Made by a program: the position numbers and the translations under genes. Shown piece by piece: positions 12,562-25,400 of a DNA stretch of 64,000 nucleotides (the stretch's first letter is position 1; each line of letters starts with the position of its first letter). Below the pieces are notes generated by a model. It saw only the letters and a list, made by a program, of their open reading frames with translations. It had not been told where the DNA came from and did not search any database. The stretch spans positions 45,478,842-45,542,841 of the forward strand of contig NC_091934.1 of assembly GCF_041260155.1 (NCBI RefSeq), written 5' to 3'. The stretch comes from Ptychodera flava. Lineage: Eukaryota; Hemichordata; Enteropneusta; Ptychoderidae.

Positions 12562-14871
12562 CTTTATCAGTGTCACAATGGAAGACCTGAAATCTCTGCT
12601 TTGAAATCTACAATATACAGAAGAGCTTAATGTGTTGAGTAAAACTGAGCATGACTAAAATAAAGATCTTCAAAAAAATCTTGAATTTTACCATTACAAC
12701 TCAAAATGCATATTTAAATGTAGCCAGCTGCTTACATTTAAGAATCCAATTGTATACACAACCACAGTGAACATATCTTTACAATAAATTACATGTAAAT
12801 TTGTTCAGCAGTACCAAATATTTTAGAATCCTGTAAGTTAAAATATCATGGCGCTGCCTTATTGCAGAAAAAAAATTATTCACTTTTTAAGTGAAGTGAC
12901 CCATGACATCATCCAGTGTACTACATCATGCAAAATACTTCATACATCTTCTAGACAGAATAAATGACTCATAGATACTTTACATTGCTATTTATAGAAC
13001 TATCACTCCACCAAAATGACGTCATTTCCACTAAGAAATATTCCTGACGTCATATTGGTTGTGAGAGTGTTACTCTAGGCTATAGATATGCATCTTATGT
13101 CAATACATCTCCCAAGAGGTTACACAAGGCTAACTGTGATATGGTGTGCACACTGTGAACACGTGCCGAGGTTAACCGTTAAACATCAAACCATGTTTTT
13201 ATTTCTTCACAGCAGCTACTGATGTGATTCGTCAAACATGTTCAGTTCTCTGAATATTGTACAAATGAGTTTATCACTCCAAATTAATTCTTCATTGCTT
13301 TACAGTAGCTGCTGATGTGAATTTCTTTTTCAAAACATGTTTAGGTTTTTATTTTAAGTACATGTTACTGTCCATCCTAGTAGCTGCAGATGCTAGCATA
13401 AATTGATATGCAGTACATGATGCGATGACGGCGCACGCATCATTATGATGCATAGAGAAAGGTTCATCTCCTGTGTTCATATCTCACGGGAGTACATTCC
13501 TTTGACAAGTTGGAATATATACATTCATTGCTATCACCCATACACTCTAATACTATCATGATAAGAAAACAACAAAAACATAAACAGAATATCAAGGTGA
13601 CATGTGAGAAGACAGAAAAAATGGAACTGATTATGCAATCATGGGAAGTTATTTATTGTACAAATACTATCACAGTTAAGTAGGAAATATTCACCGTCCT
13701 GTCACTGAAAGTGTACACTCTATACAGCTTTGGATCGCCATGAGTCACCAGACGACACCTAAGAAATTTGTCGGTAGTATTCATCTTTACCGGTAGCTTT
13801 TTTTAAATTTCCGAATCCATAACATACGTAGATGAAATACGGCAGTGAAATTATTTTTCAACGTCTTCAAAATCGCCCTAATTTATCCGGTGAAAAATGC
13901 ATTGAACCAAAGATCCGCTTTGCATTTGGTAGTTACATGTACATGTACGCAACGTCTCAAAATACGACGCGATAGTTTCCGCCCCGCGCCCTAATATACG
14001 TCCATACACGGTGGTTCATATCAACTCGAACGGACGTGGTACTGAAAAGTGATTTTTGTTCCCACATAAAGTAAACATAGGGCACCTTTAAGTGAAACCA
14101 GTATTGAGAGCCCGTCACAGTCCTATTCTATATATTCTCCTTTTCTTTAGTTTACATGCCCTTAATCATTATCTATGTGTGCCTTTTTGTAGTTATCCGT
14201 TGGGAGCGCCGGGGTAAATAATTGACCAGAAGGAGTCACACATCACTCGTCGACGATGTCCCCATGGGCTTGGGTTAAAATCCCGTTGTACAAATCGGAA
14301 GGCGGGGGTCGCATTGACACCTATCCCTTCGGGACATACAGGCAGGAACGTTGTGATGAAGCCACAGGGATTAATGTTACTTGTCAGCCAAGAGTAAATA
14401 AAGTGACAATAAGAAAACGCAAAAAATAATAGATTATGGGCTTTTTGTCGTCGTGCCTGCTTCCCAAAGGCGACAACCGACTGTATGGGGTGGAATTCTG
14501 AACAAATTTGTAATTGTACTGTTATAGGGGAAAAGGCCAAAAACATCATCGGGGTGGTCTTCGAGTAGACAACTTGTTTGCGCCTCGCACAGACAAGAGC
14601 AACTCTGTAACGTCTAGACACAGCGCACATACGACTGTACACACAGTGAATAGAATACGCTGTACGTGCAATACTCGGAGTCCCCGTAAAGCGTTGAATC
14701 GGATTACCAGGTACTGAGCTTGAATAACGTTCTTGCGATCACAGACGTTGACGAGTTTATCGACAGAATTTCCGAACGGATGGACTTTGTTAAAATCTAA
14801 AACAGTGATGAGTGAGCTGTTTCGATCATAAATAAACAGTGTCAAGGAAAGAGTGAAAAAAACAGTCCTAC
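12562..14871. other. presumed intron and 5' region of the leftward gene starting at 14932
   Basis: I could not identify further exons of the gene opening at 14932. The part from about 13700 to 14870 is GC-richer and CpG-rich, like a 5' regulatory region. A 149-codon minus-strand frame at 14193-14642 shows no domain. Confidence 0.3.
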
Positions 14872-14932
14872 CTGAGGAAAGCGAATCTTTGTTAGGAGAC
14901 TCTCCCATGCTGTGATTGATAATATCCGCCAT
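14872..14932 (-). CDS. first coding exon of an unidentified leftward gene
   Basis: ATG at 14932 opens MADIINHSMGESPNKDSLSS, ending at a splice donor (GTAGGA) at 14871-14866 in phase 1. The ATG lies in GATGGCGG-like context just inside a GC-richer 5' region, and a CTCF consensus is 34 bp upstream. The gene is head-to-head with M6PR, 1.43 kb between start codons. Later exons were not found, so I cannot name the product. The protein start is Ser/Asn-rich and hydrophilic, with no signal peptide. Confidence 0.5.
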
Positions 14933-14965
14933 TACTCCCCTTCATTTTAAAAACATTATTTTTTG

Positions 14966-14979
14966 CCACTAGATGGCGC
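14966..14979 (+). promoter_or_regulatory. CTCF consensus site CCACTAGATGGCGC
   Basis: Every position fits the 14-base CTCF core CCASYAGRKGGCRS. It lies immediately upstream of the leftward first exon and inside the shared 5' region with M6PR, a usual place for a CTCF-bound promoter or insulator. Confidence 0.6.
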
Positions 14980-15037
14980 ACTTCAACATGATTCAAGCTG
15001 AGGGCTCGAACGGCTGAGTGCAATCTGCTGCTACCCT

Positions 15038-15132
15038 AGCCCTGCGTACCGTGCTGTGTGTTCCCGGTGTTATATGGCCTCTGTGGTGGAGGCCGTATAA
15101 CGCCGGGAACACACAGCACGGTACGCAGGGCT
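15038..15132. repeat. GC-rich hairpin (foldback), 95 bp
   Basis: Arms AGCCCTGCGTACCGTGCTGT... (15038-15080) and its near-perfect complement (15089-15132) leave an 8-base loop. It shares its outer arm (AGCCCTGCGTAC) with the hairpins at 15724-15862 and 37594-37650. It lies in the M6PR bidirectional 5' region. Confidence 0.85.
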
Positions 15133-15723
15133 GTCTACTACCTCTACATATTGGCAATCTTCATGCTGTATATCTGTTCTTTCCGCAACCAGTAAATAAA
15201 TGCAAATCGAATATGCTTAACAGAGATGAAAAATGAGCTGTAACTATTTTACACCGTTATAAATTCACACGTTTTTTTTTCAAAAAGAAAACTGCTATTA
15301 TGGTTAAGTTTCAGATTTGTGAAAGTAAACAGATATTAACACATAGCATCCACCTTTAGGGGTAGAAAGTATTTAAAGAATACACGTAGACTTTTTCTTT
15401 TGAAATGCTGCGAAACATCAAAGCTACGAATAACTTTGTGTAAACTTTATTCGGTGGCCTTGTTCGTGTTGTTCATTACATATTAATGTCTGTGTTTGAA
15501 ACGATATATTTTGTGGTTATATCTTTGGGCAAACGGCAACTGAATCGCCTACTCAGTGTGTCCAGCCAAGATGGCAAAGACGGTCCATAGCTATACAGAC
15601 AATGGTCAGGTGAACATCTCGAGACTTTTTACATGTAACAATATTCTTTTTTGACGTTATTTTGAATTGCTTGGAAGCCAGTTAAGTGATGCTGCTTGCT
15701 AAGCAAAAGCTGATATTTTTATA

Positions 15724-15862
15724 GCCCTGCGTACGATGCTGTGTGTTCCGCTATACAGCTAATAGCCCCGCTCACCAGTGGTGAGCGGGGTATTAGCTGT
15801 AGCGGAACACAGGTGAGCGGGGCTATTAGCTGTAGCGGAACACACAGCATCGTACGCAGGGC
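15724..15862. repeat. GC-rich hairpin, TA-flanked, with duplicated inner arm
   Basis: Outer arms GCCCTGCGTACGATGCTGTG and complement are flanked by TA on each side (15722-15723, 15863-15864). The inner arm (AGCTAATAGCCCCGCTCACC) occurs as an inverted pair and again as a third direct copy, so the centre has been partly duplicated. TA flanks suggest a mobile unit. Confidence 0.8.
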
Positions 15863-16208
15863 TAATATTTTTACAATTTACTGATGTCTTTTTATCTCCC
15901 TCCCAGATTCTTGCGACCTTTTTACTTTATCACTTTTATCACTTTATTGCATAACAACACACTTCGGAAAGTGCAGTATAGCAAGAACAGAACTAAACAT
16001 TGCATAAAACACGTCTTTACCTGCAGCTGTTCGGAGAATAATAATGTTAGTAATATTTACTAAAATTCGATCGGGAAAAAAAAAAGAGTTCTGCAAATTT
16101 GAACAGCGCCCTCAATCAGAGCTACTTGTTTCCTCGTCTCAGCACGTTTTTACTTTCGCAGTCACGAATATAGCGCTTCCAGCGCGCAACGGTAGGTCAA
16201 CTTGCCCT

Positions 16209-16218
16209 ATTGCGCAAT
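16209..16218. promoter_or_regulatory. perfect C/EBP palindrome ATTGCGCAAT
   Basis: Exact C/EBP-type palindromic site 150 bp upstream of the M6PR ATG, next to a CLEAR-like E-box and an ETS-type ACTTCCTG (16260-16267). Confidence 0.45.
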
Positions 16219-16229
16219 GGAACACTCCA

Positions 16230-16239
16230 GTCACGTGCT
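16230..16239 (+). promoter_or_regulatory. CLEAR-like E-box GTCACGTGCT in the M6PR promoter
   Basis: Matches the TFEB/TFE3 lysosomal CLEAR element (GTCACGTGAC) at eight of ten positions, including the whole GTCACGTG core. It is 120 bp upstream of the start codon of a lysosomal-enzyme receptor, where such sites are expected. Confidence 0.5.
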
Positions 16240-16358
16240 CTTCACAAGTTCCTTATGTCACTTCCTGTTCGCATGTTGACGCTGGTGCTCCTCTGCCACA
16301 AAGTACATCGATCGGTACCTTCATTGAAAGAAGTTCTGCGTTGTAAATCTTATCGAAG

Positions 16359-16489
16359 ATGAACACAGACATAACACTTCTACTTTTGTTTTGTGTTTTC
16401 TGTTTATTTTGTTCAGTGGAGGCTGATTGTAAGGTTGGAGATTCCGAACTAAAATATCTTTCGATACTGGACCCCATCAAAGGGAAAAA
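16359..16489 (+). CDS. M6PR: M6PR coding exon 1
   Basis: Signal peptide and first luminal residues ([15 protein letters not shown]). Ends in phase 2 at donor GTGAGT. The 858 bp repeated cassette begins four bases past the exon end. Confidence 0.88.
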
Positions 16490-19400
16490 GTGAGTACATG
16501 GAATTGATGTACATACGATTTGTGGTGTATGTACCTGGTGGTATAAACGCATTTTACGAATTATTGATGCTATGTATACTTTTAAGTTGCTTCAGTAACT
16601 GGCTTATTCTTCCAGTGTTTACATAGGTCTTGATTTTCCCGTCAATAACGGAAATTAGAAACGCTGTCAGTTGGCATGCATTCTCTTCCTGTGTCGTGTA
16701 AATGCAGTCCATTGGCCCACGTGTATATACACCGGCTTTTTAGGGGAGGGGCCAGTCTGAGTGGTACAGATAGTCCTGTTCTTACTGTAGTACAGGGGTC
16801 TTTTTTATCACCCAAGGCGAAGACCCTCTGCAAACACTGTATAATAAGTAATTGTCTGATTTGACAGAAACTGGTTGTGTATGTCAAACCATGGAGGTTT
16901 CTGCTACCTCCATTTTCAAATGTGTAACGATGGAATATTTGCCAAGACAAATAAACTTCCAGGGGTACAAAGCGTCTATACAATCATGTACCCAGATCCC
17001 ATACAGGTATTCCTACACGTATGTCATAAGTGTTTGGCCATGGGTTACGCCACCTCACTCATCGAGTAGAGAGGCAGCATCACCAGCAGCCAAACATTCT
17101 TCACACACACTCTGTGCTGGGTGTGATATCGCAGCGGTGCTGTGGCATGCGTGTATCGATTGCACTTGGGTCAAGGGTCATCACCACAGAACCGCTGTGA
17201 GCACCCCATAGACTATTTCGGTAGTTTACTATGACACCAATCAGTGTCGCTGATTTTAATAGCTGGAAAAATAATGAAATGTATTAGTCTTTGAATAAAT
17301 CAACTTGTATCCACTTTATCTATTTATGACCCATTCTCTACTCCTGCTAGCACTTCGCACCAAAACCAGTTCGCACCTCTCCACCTCGTCCCATACCACT
17401 TCGCACCAAAACCACTTCGCACCAAAACCACCTCGTACCAAAACCATTTCGTCCCAAGAGTCACTTCGCCCCAAAACCACCTCGTCCCAAGAGTCACTTC
17501 GCCCCAAAACCACCTCGTCCCAAGAGTCACTTCGCCCCAAAAAAATCACTTCGTCCCTTATACCATTTCATCCAAATTACGATTCACTGCTTTCCTTACT
17601 CTACCGCTGGGCACCAACCTGTAGAGCTGCATAAATATAGCCAACTAATGCTCACGAATATTTTCCCCTATTAAATCGAGTGGCGGCCATATTTGAGAAA
17701 CCGACGCGTTGTGTTGCGTTGATATCTGGGTTTAGCCACGGTCCCTCCACATGCACAAAAGGAGGGACCGTGGTTTAGCGAACACACACCGAGAGGACAC
17801 ACAGCTACTTCTCAGGCATTACTTTCTTACCATATCTGCCGTCTTATGATCTCGGGCATATGCTAAGTTCGAGCGCGCGTTCAGCCGATGTCCAGCCACG
17901 GAGGGACCGTGGTCCAGCCCACTACCCGAAGTCAATATTGCATCGTAAACCCAGCATCACATCTGATTTAGGTATGTACAGTATACATCCACAGCTAGTA
18001 AATAAAGGTAAAGCAACTCCAGACATCGTTCATATATTGGTTGTTTTGCGTTTAATGTATAGTAGTCTGTATTTTCTGTTTCACTGTCTTGTGTGTATCA
18101 TGTATTATAGAGTCGATTAGGCACGGCGAGACATACACTCTCACAGCCCTAGCCTGCTTCACCTCTGACAATAATACCGCCCTCAGAGGGTGAGTCGAGC
18201 GAATTTTAGCGTCATTAGCCTCTGAGATGTGTCTATTATTTTATTCACCTAAATTTAGTGAAAGTCAAACATATTTTCTTCCACCGTTTTCCCTATCAAT
18301 GTCTTCCACGGCTGGTTTGTAAAAAAAAATGTTCTGTGAGGAATCACACTCATTTTACTAGGGTCGTACTATGGGGAAGTGCAGTAAGATACCATTCTCA
18401 ATACATAGGTACAATAAATCTTACAAATAAGTGACATTTTGAACATGTACAAACATTTCACAATTTGTGACCTTTTAACACAAGGCGAAGGGAGTGCTTT
18501 TCATACAAAACGAAATGGATGCAATTGGATTAAGTGTGGACAAAGGCCAAATGCGAAGTATAGAGTCTAAAGGTTATAATTTTCCGGTTTTTCTTAATTA
18601 GGTTTGTTTTAATATGTGTCTCAACTGAAGGTCATTGTATAGACAAGTTTTGTTGTTACAGCGCTTACAGGCAAGCCTTGCCACTTCGATGCCTGGTATG
18701 CATGTTTTTTTACACACACCAAACGTTTTCATATCATTAACAGGAAGGAACCTAATGACTAGATTGTTTGTACAGGATAAACAACAGAAAACTGACAGGG
18801 AAATATATCTGACATGTAAGCCTTGAGACAGATTACTATCACCAGTCTTGGGTGCAAATTAATGTCTTTACGACCAGATGCCTATTGACTCACACACATC
18901 CAAATTAAAGTCAGGCACACTATTACAAACAATCCAGTCATTAGGTTCCTTCCTGTTAATGATATGAAAATGTTTAGTGTGTGTAAAAAAACATGCATAC
19001 CAGGCATCGAAGTGGCAAGGCTTGCCTGTAAGCACTGGTAAGGTATACCATACCTCTTATCTTTGTCAATGGTTTGGTGGCTGGTATTGCAAATTTGTGT
19101 CATTCATGTATAACAATCTGCTGTACAGCAGAAACAATGCAATTTATGGTAACTGGGAAAATGTCTATTATGTGTACTTTATGATTTTGTCAATCTTCAT
19201 TGCTATCTTTTCACTGTTTTCAGCAATTTCATTACCGGTAACTTAATTCAAATTAAGAATTCTCAATTCATTCCTTGTTTACAGGAAATTGCGGTGGCTT
19301 ATTGATAATTTCCGATACTTCCTTCTCACTTTGTTAAAAATGTAAGTTGGTGAGTACTATGACAACTCTTAGATTCTTGATTCAAGTGTCTATGACATGC

Positions 19401-22400
19401 CCCAACAACATTCTTGTGAAACTTTCCTCCCGGGGTATTTTGTCCCATCATGCATTTGTATCAATGTAAAATGTGAAAAATAAGCAAAAATTTCTGTTTC
19501 TGCCTGGCAAGAGCATGCTGGCACAATGGTGATGTGATTGTGACAAAACTGAGTGACACAATGACAAGATTGTGTTGAAAATTTGCAATACTGGTAACGT
19601 CTTGCTTTAAATAATGAGATAACATATAATCCGTTTGCTCAAAACTCTATAGCTTGCGTACCAAATGGTGGTAGAGTTTCATAAGATAACGGATAGGTTA
19701 TTGGGTTGGTTGATAAGATATCAACTAAAATTAAAGGATGTATGGCTTGGTACTCTTAAACCCTCTTGGGAGAACACTAAATGGTATTTTGTCTCAGTAA
19801 CAAAATAAAGTTGCAGTTGATTTAATAGATGTCAATGTTAGTTTCAGCAAATTTCATAAGCTACTTGTCACAAACATCTCTACATTTAATGTCCAATCGC
19901 CCTTTTTATTCCCATATTTCCCTCATTCATTTGGCAAAATTGTAAATCTTCAGATTCTTCATAAGTTGTTGCATCTGGCTGACCGGAAACTAAAAGCTGG
20001 GGACTTGTCGAAGTCCATATTTCACAATCAGGTCAAGATGGTTAAAATTAATGAAACACAACACATTCCATATGTGGTATTTTAACATAATACTGTACAT
20101 TTGAAGGCTGTTGAAAATATAGATACTGTACCATTCCCTGTACCATTTGACATCTCTGTTCATCTTTCAGGAAAGTGATTGTTCAAATTTATCTTGTGGT
20201 TAAAGTGATGCTACCAGAATTCAAAAACTCTGATATGTGTCATCAGTATTTGCCTACTGTGTGCCCATGATCCTGTAACTTCCCGCTTTAACTTAGAGGG
20301 ACAAAGTCGCCTATTTTTCATGAATTTTGTTTGATACGAGATACTACTCATTGTCTCACATGTTGAAAGATACTGATATTTGATGCATATATTTGACCCT
20401 GATTTTAGACAAGTTAAATGAAACAATGGCGAAAATGAATTAATTGTCATGACCATTAATTCATTTTCGCCATGGTTTCATGTATCTCGTATCAAACAAA
20501 ATTCATGAACAAATGGGCGACTTTGTCCCTTTAAAGGGGTGAGTCCCAAACAACACCTTGAAACGTTCACAGTAGACAGTTTTAAAATCAAATTCATGTC
20601 ATCAAGTCATCCAAAATGTTCGGAAAATCATGTTCACCCATGCAAAAAACTCATAAAGCACATGTTAGGTAAAAACTTTTTATTGTTGAAAATAGTGTCA
20701 ATGACACACTGCTCCCATACAATGTACAATGTAAGTCAAATTCGGTTAAAATATCATTTCTAGAATTGCATCATTCCTATATATAACAACTCAGCCTGGA
20801 ACAGCACTGTCATACATGTCTCATAACAAAACCATTCACACAGGCAGTACTTGAATTTTGATGGATAACCTACTATATTTTAAACGTGTGTATTGAAAGC
20901 ATGGCAAAGAGTACCAAAGCATATGCAAATTTCATTCACCAAGACACTTAAGGTCACTCAAGGAATCCAATTTGAAAGTATGGGCATACAATTTTGAAGA
21001 AGATTTTTTGACCTCAAAATTGTCCAAAAAATACAAATATCTAAATTTCACTGTTATTTCAATGAATGCTATTTTATGAATCACAACAAAGCCACATATC
21101 AAATTTTAAAGCAGTCATACCATTGGTTTCAAAGACTAAGATTTCTTTACTATAACAACAGAGCAATTGAGAAAAGATTCATTTCAAATAGACAGTACTT
21201 GAGTCGGATGAATGACCTACTACATTTCACTTTCACTTTACCTACTACATTTCACTTTGCATGGCAAAAAGTACTAAAGCATATGCAAATTTCATTCTTC
21301 AAGTGATTTCAGGTCACTCTACGAACCCAATTTGAAATTAAAGGCATACACAGTTGCAAAGAAGATTTGTTTGACCAAAAATGGCACAAATTGCACAAAT
21401 TTAACTGTTATTTCAATGAATCCTATTTGGGAATCACAACAAAGCCACATATCAAATTTTAAAGCAATCCGACCATTGGTTTCAAAGACAAAGATTTTCT
21501 ACTAAAACAACAGAGCAATTGAGAAAAGTTTCATTTATAATATTGACATCAAAACAATACGGTTAAATGAATTTGGCCTAAAATACCTAAAAAACCAAAT
21601 ATGATCAGAGAAGTAGTTCCTGAGTTCTTGATTTGTTACACTTTTTGAGATTGTCAGGTTCATTTCGCAGTTACTCTTGAAGAATCTGTGGTGCATTGCC
21701 ATACAATGTAGCCGATGCCCTCAGGAGTCTGTCGGCACTTATCTCCTTGCTTTGAAATTGCTCCCACAAGGTAAAGAGGCGGCCATGAACATTCTTGTAC
21801 AGCGTCTTCTGGTGTTTTCGCAATTTCCTCTCGGAAACCAAGCGGGTTTGCAGCCGGACAAACATGGCTTCACGGTGAAGAAGGTTGACTAACACGTAGA
21901 GGCCAAGGTTTCCTTTTCTGCCACGTTTGTTAAGTCGTGAATGCCAACCCTCTACATCATTGTTGGTACGAATGGATTGCTGGTAGCATGACCATGTAGA
22001 GGGCGGCATTATTGTAGAATCTATCCATTGGTTCTGGACGTAGTTGAACACCTGTTGAAGAAGAATGATTAGAACCATTTGTCAATTGAAAACCATACCA
22101 CTCTGGCTACTCCAGGAAAAATTCCCTGAACCACTTCACAATATACATACCAGAACAACATATCTTTTGAATTTATGTCATTGTGAGAAAGCACACTATG
22201 ATATTGACTCAATATTAACGGTAAGAATTTATTCTTTACTCCCCTGTGAAATTTAATATACTCCATTTAATTAGCCTTTTGAGTGCCACAGTCATCTTTA
22301 TAAAATACAACCAAGAAATTTTTTTTTCAGATCCAAACATTTGTCAGACTTTTCCTAAGATGTTGACTAAAAACTTGTGAAAAATGCTGTCCATTCAGTC

Positions 22401-25400
22401 CAAAATTTGTAAGAACTGCAGAAAAATCTGTCAAAATCAATAAAGTGTTCACTAATATCTTGGTGGGAAAAATTACAGCAGTCATGGTTAAACTGCCAGA
22501 AGTGTTGAAAGTAGCAAACACATTCATGCGTTTTAACATCATTTTAGAGTTTCCACCATTTTCAAAAACTAATCATATGACAGAGAAATTAAAATTTGGG
22601 GTTGGGCACCATTCATGAGTGCAGCAACCCTTTATTCAACATCTTATTAAAATGTGTAGGCATGGTCCAAATCAATGAGCAGTGATACTTCTACACATGT
22701 CCTTCAGTAAGCACATTTACACGAACCAACTTTAGTTTTAAAGTAAAATCATGAAAATAATGCATAAAATTAGCAGCTATTGGGGCTCTAAAGGCATATG
22801 GGAAAGAAGTCATCTCAGAATAATGATTCTTCAGCACATTCAGTATAAGTACACAATAGTTGTTGATATACATACCTCCTTGAGTTTATCTGTATCTGCT
22901 TTCTGCTTTAATTTCATGAACGTTTCCGCAATGCACTCCTTTGGAAGACACGGTAGGGCCATCAGCCTCCTGAGAAGTTTGAAAACTTCATCCTTCTCCA
23001 TGTAACTCCTTTGCAGGCCTGCATGTTGGATGTGTCTCCACACAGCCTGCTTCCAGTGGAAAGCACAGCCTTTGACGATCACTCTTGGGAAAACTTCCTT
23101 GAGTGCTATCCATATTGCTGCCTCGAAGTCGACCAGGGACTCCACCATCTCTATGTTTGGAGGGAGGAGAGACAACACAGCTCTGAAAACCGCCCTGTAG
23201 TCTGCCTTGCTTTTGCCAGACATAATAGCAAAGCAAAGAGGAACCTGTTACAAGTCAAAGGATACAAATATGTTATGAGTTATTGATGACTACAATATTT
23301 GTCTTAAGGTCAGTTAACAAATGACGATCAATGTATGTATGTATATTGAAAGTACAAAGCATCTCAGGAACACTTTTTACAGTATCTCTTCAGCCTACCA
23401 CTTGTAGGGGCTCATTTGGAGCTTTAGGGGAAAAGCATGATTACAGCACTGCTGACTGGAAATTGGACACAAAAACCAGCACTTCTCGGTCTTTTGGCCA
23501 GGTCCATATATCTTTCTTTCATGAATTTGACTTTGTGTACCGTCTATTTACTGTCTGTTCTGTGCTGTTTTGTGTCTATGTTTACAACTATTGTCTTACA
23601 AATTCTGACCTAGTGTTATTGGATTATGGATTGGTATGATTGCGATTATTTTGACACCGTGCCGGATAGCTTGGCTAGGGAAACGATAGTTGCTGGAATG
23701 GAATCGGTAAGTTTGGTCATCTAAAACGATAGCTTTGAACATATTTTGATGTTGAAGGTGTAAAACAAGATGGCTGACAGCAAAAGCAGTGGCAGCGGCG
23801 GTAAGTATTTTACCCGTTTTCTCAACAAAACACCAAATTCTGTTGTGTAAGATGCCGCGTTCAGTGAGGTTCAGGTTCGATTACACTTCTGTAAAGTTTC
23901 TGCGCCCATTTTACAAAACTTGCAGAGAAATCACCATTCCCGTTTTCGAAGTGAACAGGCTATCAGGACGTCCTATTCTAATACATGTACAGGGAAGATA
24001 ATGTATATGATAGTGTAAAGACGTAGTCGTTAGTGTTGGCAGTGCCTGTTTTCCAGAGTTAAGACTTACCAAGATTTCAAAGTTAGCTTCAGATAAGATG
24101 AATAGTTATCTTCTCTACCTTCAATGTCTGCACGAGCAATTTTTTATACACTATCACATACACAATCCATTTACATGTACTAGAATAAGACGTCCTAATA
24201 GCCTGTTCAGTTCGCAAACGGGAATGGAGATTTCTCTGCAAGTTTTGTAAAATGGGGGCAGAAACTTTACAAAAGTGTAATCGAACCTGAAACTCACTGA
24301 ACGCAGGATCTTACACAACTCAACTTGCTGACTTTTTGTCGAAAACGGGTAAAATATTTACTACCGCTACCACTGCTTTTGCTGTGAGCCATCTTGTTTT
24401 ATGCCCTTAACATCAAAATATGTTCAAAGCTATCGTTTTAGATGACCAAACTTACGCATTCCATTCCACCAACTATCGTTTCCCTACCCAAGCTATGCTG
24501 CACGGTGTCAAAGCTATTGTTTTCATTCAAAAGCTACACTTTCTAGGTACCCCTGAGCTGGGTTATTTGCTGATCAATTGTCCAATTTCCAGTACCAATC
24601 GCAGTAGGAGTAGAGTGGCTGAAGAGAAAATATTTCATCATCTCTCCCCCTTAAAACTCCTAACATTTGTGCATTTTTGGATCTTTAAAAAAATCTTTGC
24701 ATTTTATGTGTCGTTAGAACTGATATGGATGTACTTTACTAGAATATAGCAAGCACAAAATGTAAATGAAACGTAGCACTTTCATTTGATAACCTAAGAA
24801 AACTTATGAAAGATTATATTTCTTCCCTGTTCTGTGTTATTCATTGGTATGATTTGCACTGATTGAAAAATTCAATATTAATTAAATATTATCCTTTTTA
24901 ATGTAGACTTAGCTTACCTGTTTAGTGACACCATCCTTCTTCAGAAAACAGTGGATACTTAGCAGTTGAGTAAACGGTGCCCGAACAAGTTTAAATGTAC
25001 CATCTATGTACCACCGTTTCCCTTTAGCAAGATACTGCAGTTGTTCACTTGTGGCAAAAATGAAATGTTTTTTGCCAGCTCGCCGCCTCATTACTTCTTT
25101 GTACAGAAATCCTGTCGAGAGAAATAAAAATAAAAGCAAGTAGTACCTCAAGTTGTAACTAATATATATTTGCTATTGTTCAAGTCACTCTAAGTAATAA
25201 AATATGGCTGGCTAGAAAGATCAAGACAAATCAAGTAGACAGGGGGTTCTATGCAAATGAACATGCTCTCAGAGAAACATCAGCTGTGAATCTTCAGATC
25301 TATGATCAAATATTTATTGATGTAATATTGACAGTAAAGAAAGAACAGCAAATTTACCTTCTGGAAGAAAACTTTCATCAAGTTCAAAGTCTAGTAGATC

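Noticed and set aside
14230-14330. tRNA-like B box (GGGTTAAAATCCC)
   Set aside because: No A box at the right distance and no cloverleaf can be drawn.
14193-14642. 149-codon frame on the minus strand
   Set aside because: In a CpG-rich 5' region where stops are rare; no domain and no phase match to the exon at 14872-14932.
16865-17010. Possible M6PR exon in cassette copy A (reads [12 protein letters not shown] in one frame)
   Set aside because: The true second exon at 40826 aligns far better and joins exon 1 in phase. The frame is also interrupted or shifted in copy B.
17305-17634. Long frames rich in Ser/Lys or Trp/Phe over the 15-16 bp arrays (also 37659-37951)
   Set aside because: Produced by minisatellite periodicity; no start context, splice sites or domain.
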